From: Streptomyces sp. G44
Lineage (GTDB): Bacteria > Actinomycetota > Actinomycetes > Streptomycetales > Streptomycetaceae
Direction of reading: 5' to 3'
DNA: 64,000 bases
Assembly (NCBI RefSeq): GCF_016905445.1
Contig: NZ_JAFEXF010000010.1
Location: 1-64,000 of the forward strand
Of this stretch, positions 8,402-18,019 are shown piece by piece. The first letter of the stretch is position 1; every line of letters begins with the position of its first letter. The notes under the pieces were generated by a model that saw only the letters and a program-made list of their open reading frames with translations, was not told the origin of the DNA and made no database searches. A program made the position numbers and the translations under genes.

Positions 8402-10978
8402 CTACACGTCGGCCGCCCGCGCCCGCAGCGCCCGCTCCACCCCCGCCCGCGACTCCGTGATCAGCCGCCGCAGGGCCGCCGACGGGTTCGCCGAGGCGAG
8501 CCACGCGTCCGTGGCGTCCAGCGTGGCCCGGGAGATCTGGAGCGACGGGTAGAGGCCGACGGCGATCTGCTGGGCCATCTCGTGGGACCGGGAGTCCCAC
8601 GCGTCCTTGACCGCCGAGAAGAACTTCTCCGCGTAGGGCGCGAGCAGCTCCCGCTGGTCGGTCTGGACGAAGCCGCCGATCACCGCTTCCTGCACGGCGT
8701 TGGGCAGCGTGTCCGACTCGACGACCGAGGCCCAGGCCGCCGCCTTCGCCTCCGCGGTGGGCCGCGCCGCCCGCGCGGACGCCGCGTGGCGTTCGCCCGC
8801 CGCCGTCTTGTCCCGCTCCAGCTCCGCCGCGATCCCCGCCTCGTCGAGGCGGCCCGTCGCCGCGAGCCGGCCCACGAACGCCCAGCGCAGCTCCGTGTCG
8901 ACGGCCAGGCCCTCGATCGTCTCCGAGCCGTCGAGCAGCCGCTCCAGGAGCGACAGTTCCGCGTCGGTGCGGGCCGTCGCCGCGAAGGCGCGGGCCCACG
9001 CCAGCTGGTGGTCGCTGCCCGGCTCCGCGGCGCGCAGGTGGGACAGCGTCGCCTCCGTCCAGCGCGTCAGCGCCTCCTCGCGGCGGGCGGGCGCCGCGTA
9101 CAGGTCGAGGGCCAGCTTCACCTGGCGGTGCAGCGACTGCACGACGCCGATGTCGGACTCCTTGCCGATGCCGGAGAGCACCAGGGAGAGGTAGTCCCGC
9201 GTCGGGAGCTCCGCGTCGCGCGTCATGTCCCACGCCGAGGCCCAGCACAGCGCCCGCGGCAGCGACGCCTCGAAGTCGCCGATGTGCTCCGTGACGAACG
9301 CCAGCGACTCGCCGTCCAGGCGGACCTTCGCGTACGAGAGGTCGTCGTCGTTGAGCAGGATCACCGCGGGACGGGCCTTGCCCACCAGCGCGTCCACCGC
9401 CGTCAGCTCGCCGTCCACGTCCAGCTCCACACGGTCGGTGCGGACCAGCCTGCCGGACGCCTCGTCCAGGTCGTAGAGGCCGATCGCGATGCGGTGGGGA
9501 CGGAGCGTCGGCTCGCCCTTGGCGCCGGCCGGCAGCGCCGGGGCCTCCTGCTTGACCGCGAACGACGTGATGACGCCGCGCGTGTCGACGTCCACGACCG
9601 GGCGCAGGACGTTGATGCCCGCCGTCTCCAGCCATTTCGCGGACCACGTCTTCAGGTCGCGCCCGCTGGTCTCCTCCAGTGCGCCCAGCAGGTCGGACAG
9701 GCGCGTGTTGCCGAACGCGTGCCGCTTGAAGTACGCCTGCACGCCCCGGAAGAACTCGTCCATGCCGACATAGGCGACGAGCTGCTTGAGGACGCTCGCG
9801 CCCTTGGCGTACGTGATGCCGTCGAAGTTGACCAGCACGTCGTCCAGGTCACGGATGTCCGCCATGATCGGGTGCGTGGACGGCAGCTGGTCCTGGCGGT
9901 ACGCCCACGTCTTCATGGAGTTGGCGAACGTCGTCCAGGAGTGCGGCCAGCGCGAGCCCTCCGCGTACGCCTGGCAGGCGATGGAGGTGTACGTCGCGAA
10001 CGACTCGTTCAGCCAGAGGTCGTTCCACCACTCCATCGTCACGAGGTCGCCGAACCACATGTGGGCCAGCTCGTGGAGGATGGTCTCCGCGCGCGTCTCG
10101 TACGCCGCGTCCGTCACCTTCGAACGGAACACGTACTGGTCGCGGATGGTCACCGCGCCCGCGTTCTCCATCGCGCCCGCGTTGAACTCCGGCACGAAGA
10201 GCTGGTCGTACTTGGCGAACGGGTACGCGTAGTCGAACTTCTCCTGGAACCAGTCGAAGCCCTGCCGCGTGACCTCGAAGATCGCGTCCGCGTCGAGGTA
10301 CTCGGCGAGCGAGGGCCGGCAGTAGATGCCGAGCGGCACCGACTGCCCGTCCGGGCCCTCGTACGAGGAGTGCACCGCGTGGTACGGGCCGGCGATCAGG
10401 GCGGTGATGTACGTCGAGATGCGCGGCGTCGGCTCGAAGACCCAGACGTCGCCGTCGGGGCCCTGGGGCTCGGGCGTCGGCGAGTTGGAGATCACCGTCC
10501 AGCCGCCCGGCGCCTTCACGGTGAACCGGAACGTCGCCTTCAGGTCGGGCTGCTCGAAGCTCGCGAAGACCCGGCGCGCGTCCGGCACCTCGAACTGCGT
10601 GTACAGGTACGCCTGTTGGTCGACCGGGTCGACGAAGCGGTGCAGGCCCTCACCGGTGTTGGTGTAGTCGCAGTCGGCGACGACCCGCAGTTCGTTGCGG
10701 CCCGCCGCCAGGTGCCGCAGGTTGATGCGCGAGTCGCGGAAGACCGCGGCCACCTCCAGCGAGTGACCGTTCAGGACCACCTCGTGGACCGCGGGGGCCA
10801 CCAGGTCGATGAAGGTCTCCGCGCCCGCCTCGGCGGAGTCGAAGCGCACCGTGGTCACGGACCGGAAGGTGCCTCCCTCCTGCGCTCCGGAGAGATCGAG
10901 GTCGATCTCGTACGAGTCAACGGTCAGCAGCTTCGCTCTCTGCTGCGCCTCTTCGCGGGTCAGATTGGTGCCGGGCAC
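8402..10978 (-). CDS. pepN: Aminopeptidase N, M1 family (first of two)
   Basis: 858 aa cytoplasmic zinc metallopeptidase that removes N-terminal residues from peptides. GAMEN (substrate N-terminus recognition) is at residues 268-272. The zinc site is HELAH at 302-306 with the third ligand Glu in NESFA (about 325). Length fits the actinobacterial PepN family, including the C-terminal alpha-helical ERAP1-like half. The GTG start (MPGTNLTREEAQ) has GAGGAG nine bases upstream and matches the start of its paralogue at 28064 (MPGENLSRDEAR). It probably recycles peptides made by Clp and other proteases. Confidence 0.95.
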   Translation of the reverse strand: MPGTNLTREEAQQRAKLLTVDSYEIDLDLSGAQEGGTFRSVTTVRFDSAEAGAETFIDLVAPAVHEVVLNGHSLEVAAVFRDSRINLRHLAAGRNELRVVADCDYTNTGEGLHRFVDPVDQQAYLYTQFEVPDARRVFASFEQPDLKATFRFTVKAPGGWTVISNSPTPEPQGPDGDVWVFEPTPRISTYITALIAGPYHAVHSSYEGPDGQSVPLGIYCRPSLAEYLDADAIFEVTRQGFDWFQEKFDYAYPFAKYDQLFVPEFNAGAMENAGAVTIRDQYVFRSKVTDAAYETRAETILHELAHMWFGDLVTMEWWNDLWLNESFATYTSIACQAYAEGSRWPHSWTTFANSMKTWAYRQDQLPSTHPIMADIRDLDDVLVNFDGITYAKGASVLKQLVAYVGMDEFFRGVQAYFKRHAFGNTRLSDLLGALEETSGRDLKTWSAKWLETAGINVLRPVVDVDTRGVITSFAVKQEAPALPAGAKGEPTLRPHRIAIGLYDLDEASGRLVRTDRVELDVDGELTAVDALVGKARPAVILLNDDDLSYAKVRLDGESLAFVTEHIGDFEASLPRALCWASAWDMTRDAELPTRDYLSLVLSGIGKESDIGVVQSLHRQVKLALDLYAAPARREEALTRWTEATLSHLRAAEPGSDHQLAWARAFAATARTDAELSLLERLLDGSETIEGLAVDTELRWAFVGRLAATGRLDEAGIAAELERDKTAAGERHAASARAARPTAEAKAAAWASVVESDTLPNAVQEAVIGGFVQTDQRELLAPYAEKFFSAVKDAWDSRSHEMAQQIAVGLYPSLQISRATLDATDAWLASANPSAALRRLITESRAGVERALRARAADV

Positions 10979-11362
10979 GCGGTCATCTCCTCGGGTACGA
11001 CGAGTGTCTGTCGGACGAGTGGTGCTGTCATTCGGGGGTGCGACTTGTGGTGTTTCCGGCCATCCTTCCATGCGGGTTCACCCGTGCGCCCGGGCCATTG
11101 TTCTCCCGCTGCCGTGCCGCTACGCTCCGCGCGACCGCCCCGGCCCGGGCAGGCCGCCGACCACGGCCTGACGACCACCCGCCGGGCGCGCGCCACAGGG
11201 GCGACGGGACCGCTGCGGACCGCCCGGGACCACCGGGACCGCCCGGAATCACCGGGGCCACCGGCACGGCCACCGGCGCCACGACCACGGGGACCACAGG
11301 GGGATGCGGGAGATGCTGGGGATCGCAAGACCGCGCGGCACCGGCCCGGCCGCGCGGCGGTC
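10979..11362. other. Divergent intergenic region, pepN/monooxygenase
   Basis: 384 bases without a convincing gene. It holds the pepN promoter side, then from about 11220 a run of imperfect GACCACCGGGACC-like repeats. In one frame that run reads as Gly-x-x collagen-like triplets, but it has no ribosome site and the frame continues as a shadow of the next gene. No clear promoter could be assigned for the gene at 11363. Confidence 0.5.
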
Positions 11363-12640
11363 ATGATCGACGTACTCGTGGCGGGCGCCGGCATCGGCGG
11401 GCTCACCGCCGCGCTCAGCCTGCACGCGGCGGGCATCGACGTACGCGTGGTGGAGGCCGACGACGAGCTGCGCCCGATCGGCGTGGGGATCAACCTCCTG
11501 CCGCACGCGGTACGGGAGTTGACCGAGCTGGGGCTCGGCGGCGAGCTGGCCGCGACCGCGGTGGCGCCGGACGCCATGGTCCACTTCGACCGGCACGGCA
11601 ACCGCGTCTGGGGCGAGCCCCGCGGCCTCGCGCTCGGCTACCACTGGCCGCAGTACTCCCTGCACCGCGGCGCCCTCCACCTCCTGCTGCTCGCCGCGGT
11701 GCGCGAGCGGCTCGGCCCCCGGGCGGTGCGCACCGGCACCGCCTTCGTCCGCCTCGCCGAGCGCGAGGGGTCCGCCCTGCGGGTGATCCTGCGGGACATG
11801 GCGCGCGGCCGGGAGCACGCGGTGCGGGCGCGCGCCCTGGTCGGCGCGGACGGCCTGCACTCGGCGGTGCGGGCCATGCTGCACCCCGGCGAGGGGCCGC
11901 CGCTGTGGAACGGCGTCCGGATGTGGCGCGGCGTCACGGAGTGGCACCCGGTGCTCGGCGGGCGCACGGTCGCCGTGGCGGGCAGCAACGCCGCCGCCAA
12001 GTTCGTCGTCTACCCCATCTCGCGGGCGGCCGAGGAGCGCGGCAGGGCGCTGCTCAACTGGGTGGCGGAGGTGCGGTTCCCGCGCACGCACCGGCACGCC
12101 ATGGCGGGCCCCGCCGACTGGAACCGCTCCGGGCGGCTCTCCGACGTCCTGCCGTACTACGCGGGATGGCGCATCGGCGACCTGGACGTTCCCGCGCTGC
12201 TCGCCTCAACCCGGCAGATCCTGGAGTACCCCATGGTCGACCGGGACCCGCTGCCGCGCTGGGGCCGGGGCCCCGTCACGCTGCTCGGCGACGCCGCGCA
12301 CCCCATGTACCCGGTGGGGTCCAACGGCGGCTCCCAGGCCGTCCTGGACGCCCGCGTCCTCGCCCGCTGCCTCGCGTACACCTCGCCGGACCGCGAGGCG
12401 GGGCTGCGGGCCTACGAGGAGGTGCGCACGGAGGCGGTCAACGCCCTCGTCCTGGCCCACCGCGACATGGCGGCCGACCGTGTCCTCCAGACGGTCGCGG
12501 AGCGGGCCCCGGACGGCTTCGAGCGCGTGGAGGACGTCCTGACGCCGGAGGAACTGGCCGGCCTGGGCGAGGCGTACCGCAGGACCACCGGCGTGGACGC
12601 GGCGGAGCTGAACAGCCGGGGGTCGTGGGGCGTCGGGTAG
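11363..12640 (+). CDS. FAD-dependent monooxygenase resembling PhzS
   Basis: 425 aa. VLVAGAGIGGLTAALSLHAA is the N-terminal FAD site, ALVGADGLHSAVRAMLHPGE the DG motif and VTLLGDAAHPMYPVGSNGGS the GD motif. Internal segments (QYSLHRGALHLLLLAAVRER, MWRGVTEW, ADWNRSGRLSDVLP, LEYPMVDRDPLPRWGRG) are close to those I know from Pseudomonas PhzS, which hydroxylates 5-methylphenazine-1-carboxylate to pyocyanin. Related enzymes are salicylate/3-hydroxybenzoate hydroxylases. No phenazine genes are in view, so the substrate is unknown. The ATG lacks a strong ribosome site, and the frame extends upstream without a better start. It stands alone, divergent from pepN. Confidence 0.88.
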   Translation: MIDVLVAGAGIGGLTAALSLHAAGIDVRVVEADDELRPIGVGINLLPHAVRELTELGLGGELAATAVAPDAMVHFDRHGNRVWGEPRGLALGYHWPQYSLHRGALHLLLLAAVRERLGPRAVRTGTAFVRLAEREGSALRVILRDMARGREHAVRARALVGADGLHSAVRAMLHPGEGPPLWNGVRMWRGVTEWHPVLGGRTVAVAGSNAAAKFVVYPISRAAEERGRALLNWVAEVRFPRTHRHAMAGPADWNRSGRLSDVLPYYAGWRIGDLDVPALLASTRQILEYPMVDRDPLPRWGRGPVTLLGDAAHPMYPVGSNGGSQAVLDARVLARCLAYTSPDREAGLRAYEEVRTEAVNALVLAHRDMAADRVLQTVAERAPDGFERVEDVLTPEELAGLGEAYRRTTGVDAAELNSRGSWGVG

Positions 12641-12711
12641 GGGCGCCGCCACGCGGCGCCACGTCCGGAAACCGCCAGCCACGGCTTCCCCTCGCGCGCG
12701 AAGCTCGACCC

Positions 12712-13236
12712 ATGAACACCGTCACGCGCCCTGCCACCGCCTACACCCCCCGCCCCATCACCCCCGACGCCCTCGCCCGGCTCCGCCACGTCGACGACGC
12801 CGGGCGGCCCCGCGTGCCGTACGTGGACCATGAGGGCGGCTCCCCGCTGCGCTGCTGCCTGCGGCCGGTCGCCCCCGGTGAGCGCGTCGCCCTCGTCTCG
12901 TACGCGCCGCTGCGCCGCTGGGCGGCCGGGACCGGCGCGACGCCCGGCGCCTACGACGAGCAGGGCCCCGTCTTCATCCACGCCGACCCGTGCGAGGGAC
13001 CGGCGCCGGAGCGCGCGGGATACCCCTTCTCCAGGGCCGGGGCGCTGCGGACGGTCCGCCGTTACGACGCCGAGGGGCACATCGTCGGCGGACGCCTGCT
13101 GGAGATCCCCCGGGACGAGGCGCGGGGCTTCGACGCCACGTTCGACGAGGCCTTCGCCGACCCGCGGGTCGCCCTCGTGCACGTGCGCGCCGTCGAGTAC
13201 GGCTGCTTCCACTTCGAGGTGCGCAGGCCCGCCTGA
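12712..13236 (+). CDS. DUF1203 family protein
   Basis: 174 aa cytoplasmic protein. Recognisable DUF1203 features are PLRCCLRPVAPGERVALVSY near residue 45, then APLRRW, an AYDEQGPVFIHADPCEG segment with HADPC, and a C-terminal VEYGCFHFEVRR. The family's biochemistry is not established. There is no ribosome site before the ATG. It sits 71 bases after the PhzS-like gene and seven bases from the convergent LysR gene, with no room for a terminator between them. Confidence 0.75.
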   Translation: MNTVTRPATAYTPRPITPDALARLRHVDDAGRPRVPYVDHEGGSPLRCCLRPVAPGERVALVSYAPLRRWAAGTGATPGAYDEQGPVFIHADPCEGPAPERAGYPFSRAGALRTVRRYDAEGHIVGGRLLEIPRDEARGFDATFDEAFADPRVALVHVRAVEYGCFHFEVRRPA

Positions 13237-13243
13237 CGCCCGC

Positions 13244-14122
13244 TCACCCCCGGCCCTCACCGGCCAGCACCCGGGCGAACTCCCGCACCCGCTCCGTCCG
13301 GCCGTCCCGGTGCCACACCATGCCGAGCACCGACTCCGGCACCCCGTCCACCGGCACGAACGTGATGTCCCCGCGGCCGTGGTACTCCGCCGTCGGCCGG
13401 CACAGCAGCATCGCGCCCCGGCCCGCCGCCACCAGCGTCAGCCCCTCCTGGAGCGTGCGGACCGCGGGCGCGGGCACGTCCGAAGGGGCGTGCGCGGCGC
13501 GCCAGTACGCGGGCGCGGGCGCCGCCGCCGCGATCAGCGGGGTCTCCTTCAGCTCCGCCGCCGTCAGCGAATCCCGCCGCGCGAAGGCGTGCCGCACCGA
13601 GACGGCGACGGTCTGCCGCTCGGCGGAGAGGACCGGCCCGAGGACGAGGTCCGGCTCGGCCACCGGCAGCAGCACGACCGCCGCGTCCACCGCCCCGTGG
13701 CGCACCGCCCCGAACGGGTCGGCGAAGGGGATCTCCACGATCTCCGTCACGCACGCGGGATGCCGCTCCTGGAAGTCCGCGATCGCCCGCGTCAGACGGG
13801 CGTCCGCCGTCCCCTGGAAGCCGATCCGCAGCGTCCCCTCGACGCCCCGCGCCGCCGCCCGCGCCCGTTCCACCGTCGACGCCAGCTCGTCGTAGGCGGG
13901 GCGCAGTTCGGCGAGGAGGCGCTCGCCGAGCGGGGTCAGCCGCACCCGGCGGCTCGTCCGCTCGACGAGCCGGGCGCCGATCCTGCGCTCCAGGGCGGCG
14001 AGCAACTGGCTGACGCGGCTCTGCGAGACGTACAGCCGCTCGCCGGTCCGCCCGAAGTGCAGCTCCTCGGCGAGCACGAGGAAACACTCCAGCTCACGGA
14101 TGTCCAGCCCGGTCACTCGCAC
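13244..14122 (-). CDS. LysR-family regulator divergent from an MFS transporter
   Basis: 292 aa. The DNA-binding domain at residues 6-65 (DIRELECFLVLAEELHFGRT, LYVSQSRVSQLLAALERRIG, ARLVERTSRRVRLTPLGERL) is canonical. The effector domain carries GTLRIGFQGTADARL and GAVDAAVVLLP. It diverges from the MFS gene at 14216 across a 93-base gap with a perfect T-N11-A palindrome, the standard LysR operator plan, so it most likely controls that exporter. A second in-frame GTG six bases downstream is possible. Confidence 0.9.
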   Translation of the reverse strand: MRVTGLDIRELECFLVLAEELHFGRTGERLYVSQSRVSQLLAALERRIGARLVERTSRRVRLTPLGERLLAELRPAYDELASTVERARAAARGVEGTLRIGFQGTADARLTRAIADFQERHPACVTEIVEIPFADPFGAVRHGAVDAAVVLLPVAEPDLVLGPVLSAERQTVAVSVRHAFARRDSLTAAELKETPLIAAAAPAPAYWRAAHAPSDVPAPAVRTLQEGLTLVAAGRGAMLLCRPTAEYHGRGDITFVPVDGVPESVLGMVWHRDGRTERVREFARVLAGEGRG

Positions 14123-14143
14123 ACCACTCCCCCCGCCGCATCA

Positions 14144-14158
14144 ATGAGCCCGGCTCAT
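14144..14158. promoter_or_regulatory. LysR-type operator, T-N11-A palindrome
   Basis: ATGAGCC-C-GGCTCAT is a perfect 7-bp inverted repeat around one base. It contains T-N11-A and is placed in the middle of the LysR/MFS divergent gap. Confidence 0.6.
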
Positions 14159-14215
14159 ACAAGGATGAGATCTTCCGCGTTGTTCCCCGCCCCGCCCCGG
14201 CCCAGGGTGGATGTC

Positions 14216-15439
14216 ATGTCGCAGAGCACACAAACCCCCACACCCCCGGCTCCTCCGGGCCGGGCCCCCCTCGGCCCGGCCGTCCTCGCCGTCGCCACCG
14301 CCACCTTCTCCGTCGTCACCACGGAGATGCTCCCCGTCGGCCTCCTCACCTCCATCGGCTCCGGCCTGCGCGTGACGGACGGCACCGCGGGCCTCGCCGT
14401 CACCCTGCCGGGCCTCGTCGCGGCGCTCGCCGCCCTGCTGCTGCCCGTCGCCGTGCGCCGCGCCGACCGGCGTACGGTCCTGTGCGCGCTGATGGCGCTG
14501 CTCGCCGCCGCCAACCTCGCCTCCGCGCTCGCCCCCGCCTTCGGCGTCCTGCTCGTGGCGCGCGTCCTGGTGGGCGTGTGCATCGGCGGCGTGTGGGCCA
14601 TCGCCGCCGGTCTCGGGGTGCGGCTGGTCCGGGAGGAGGCGGCCGGGCGCGCCACCGCCGTCATCTTCAGCGGGATCGCGGTGGCGTCGGTCCTCGGCGT
14701 CCCCGCGGGCACCCTCCTCGGCGAACTGGCCGGCTGGCGCTGGGCGTTCGCGGCCCTCGCCGCGCTCTCCCTGGCGGTCGCGGTGCTGCTCGCCACGGTC
14801 CTGCCCGCGCTGCCGGCCGGTGAGGCCGTGCGGATCGGCGCCTTCGCGCGGCTGCTGCGCGTCGGGCGGCTGCGGGCCGGGCTGCTCGCCGTCACGCTCC
14901 TGGTCACCGGCCACTTCGCCGCGTACACCTACGTACGGCCCGTCCTGGAGCGGGTCCCCGGCATCGGCGCCGGACCGATCAGCGGGCTGCTGCTCGCGTA
15001 CGGGACGGCCGGCATCGTCGGCAACTTCGCGGGCGGCGCCGTCGCGGCCCGCGACCCGCGCCGGGCGCTGCTCGCCATCTGCGCGGGGCTCGGCGCGGTC
15101 GTGCTGCTGCTGGTGCCCGCGGGCGGTTCGCTCCTGGCCTCGGCGGGGCTGCTGATGGCGTGGGGGCTGGCGTACGGCGGGGTCTCGGTCTCCGCCCAGA
15201 ACTGGGTGATGGCCGCCGCGCCGCACGCCCGCGAGGCCGCGTCGGCGCTCTTCGCCGCGGTCTTCAACGTGGCCATCGCGCTCGGCGCCTTCGCGGGCGG
15301 CCGCGTCGCGGACGGCCGCGGCGCCGACGACGTCCTGTGGCTGGGCGGCGGCCTGGCCGGGCTGGCGCTGATCACCGTGGCGTGCGCGAAGCCGGTGGTC
15401 ATGGCGTACGCGAAAGGGGCGGCCACCCACGAAGGGTGA
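14216..15439 (+). CDS. MFS transporter, drug:H+ antiporter 1 (AraJ/Cml-like)
   Basis: 407 aa with 12 predicted helices. FSVVTTEMLPVGLLTSIGSG in the first helix and the conserved 'ARVLVGVCIGGVWAIAAG' stretch are typical of DHA12 sugar/drug exporters such as CmlA or AraJ relatives. LGELAGWRWAFAALAALSL fits the helix 5 antiporter motif region. It should export a drug or metabolite by proton exchange. The start ATG is chosen within GTGGATGTCATG; a GTG nine bases earlier is also possible. Control by the divergent LysR is likely. Its 3' end overlaps a terminator hairpin. Confidence 0.9.
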   Translation: MSQSTQTPTPPAPPGRAPLGPAVLAVATATFSVVTTEMLPVGLLTSIGSGLRVTDGTAGLAVTLPGLVAALAALLLPVAVRRADRRTVLCALMALLAAANLASALAPAFGVLLVARVLVGVCIGGVWAIAAGLGVRLVREEAAGRATAVIFSGIAVASVLGVPAGTLLGELAGWRWAFAALAALSLAVAVLLATVLPALPAGEAVRIGAFARLLRVGRLRAGLLAVTLLVTGHFAAYTYVRPVLERVPGIGAGPISGLLLAYGTAGIVGNFAGGAVAARDPRRALLAICAGLGAVVLLLVPAGGSLLASAGLLMAWGLAYGGVSVSAQNWVMAAAPHAREAASALFAAVFNVAIALGAFAGGRVADGRGADDVLWLGGGLAGLALITVACAKPVVMAYAKGAATHEG

Positions 15440-15446
15440 CCGCCCC
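15416..15446. terminator. Hairpin overlapping the MFS stop codon
   Basis: GGGGCGGCCACCC pairs with GGGTGACCGCCCC around ACGAA, with one mismatched position. It spans the MFS stop codon and faces the convergent asd 3' end. Confidence 0.6.
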
Positions 15447-15469
15447 CGGCGGGGCGTGCGCGGCCGCGG

Positions 15470-17209
<1,740 letters not shown>

Positions 17210-17213
<4 letters not shown>

Positions 17214-17962
17214 CGGTGCCGGACCAGGACGGCTTCGACGCGCTGATGACGGCGATCACGGAGGACCCCGTGCCCGAGGAGGTGCTGCGTGACCCCGCCC
17301 TCGCCGCCGAGCACGCGGCGGCCGTGGCGGACGTCGCACTCCTGCGGACGCGGCTCGCGGAGATCGGCGGGGCGCTGGCGGCGGCCCCCGAGGCGCCGTC
17401 TTCGGAACGGGTCGTCCCGCTGAGGGCGTCGCGTACGGCCCGGCAGCGGTTCACCGTCGCCCTCGGCGCGGCCGCCGCGGCGGTGGCCGCCGTCACCGTG
17501 ATCGGCGGCATGGGCCGGCTGGCGTTGGACGCGGCCGGAGGAGCCGGAGCCGGCGGCGGCGCGGACGGGAGCGGGGCGAAGGCGGCGGCGCCCGACGAGC
17601 GGGGCGACGGCTCCGGGCGCCAGGAGACGGCCCTGACCGCCGAGGGCTTCGTCGCGTGCTCGCGGCTCATCGTCGAGGGCACGGTCACGGCGGTCGACGC
17701 GGTGCCGGGCACCGCGCGGGACCGGATCACGCTGAAGGTGACGCGGTTCATCAAGCCCGCGTCCGGCGGCGACCGGACGGTCACGTTCCCGATGAGCCAG
17801 GACGTGGACCCGCGCCTGGAGAAGGGCGACCGCGCCCTGATCACCGTCCCGCAGGGCGCGGCGGAACCGGACAACTGGGCCACGGGCGGGGACGGCGACG
17901 AGCTGCGCCGCATGATCCTCAAGGCCCTGCCGGGCTCGGCGGACATCCGGTGCCGGAAATGA
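17210..17962 (+). CDS. Membrane-anchored putative anti-sigma partner
   Basis: 250 aa, GTG start overlapping the sigma-factor stop codon. The N-terminal 75 residues are cytosolic and helical (DGFDALMTAITEDPVPEEVL, HAAAVADVALLRTRLAEIGG). A single transmembrane helix follows near residues 77-98 (RFTVALGAAAAAVAAVTVIG), then a Gly-rich linker and an extracytoplasmic domain (ALTAEGFVACSRLIVEGTVT ... RITLKVTRFIKPASGGDRTV). The topology and coupling fit an anti-sigma factor, but the zinc motif HxxxCxxC of the common ZAS domain is absent. The inhibitory domain is therefore either a different fold or the protein is a sensor of another type. Confidence 0.65.
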
Positions 17963-17964
17963 GA

Positions 17965-18000
17965 GACGCCGGGCGGGCTCGGACGAGCCCACCCGGCGTC
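17965..18000. terminator. Hairpin between convergent sigma/anti-sigma operon and subtilase gene
   Basis: GACGCCGGGCGGGCTCG pairs with the facing GAGCCCACCCGGCGTC around a three-base loop, with one unpaired position. It lies directly after the stop codon. Confidence 0.7.
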
Positions 18001-18019
18001 CCGGATCAGTCGGTCACCG

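Noticed and set aside
11038-11360. Collagen-like Gly-x-x frame before the PhzS-like gene
   Set aside because: Gly-Pro-Pro triplets appear only because of GACCACCGGGACC-like DNA repeats. There is no ribosome site, and the frame runs on as an out-of-frame shadow of the monooxygenase.
8582-11362. Long plus-strand frame over the first pepN leading into the PhzS-like gene
   Set aside because: It mirrors pepN codons and lacks any recognisable domain. Only its last part, the true monooxygenase from 11363, is real.
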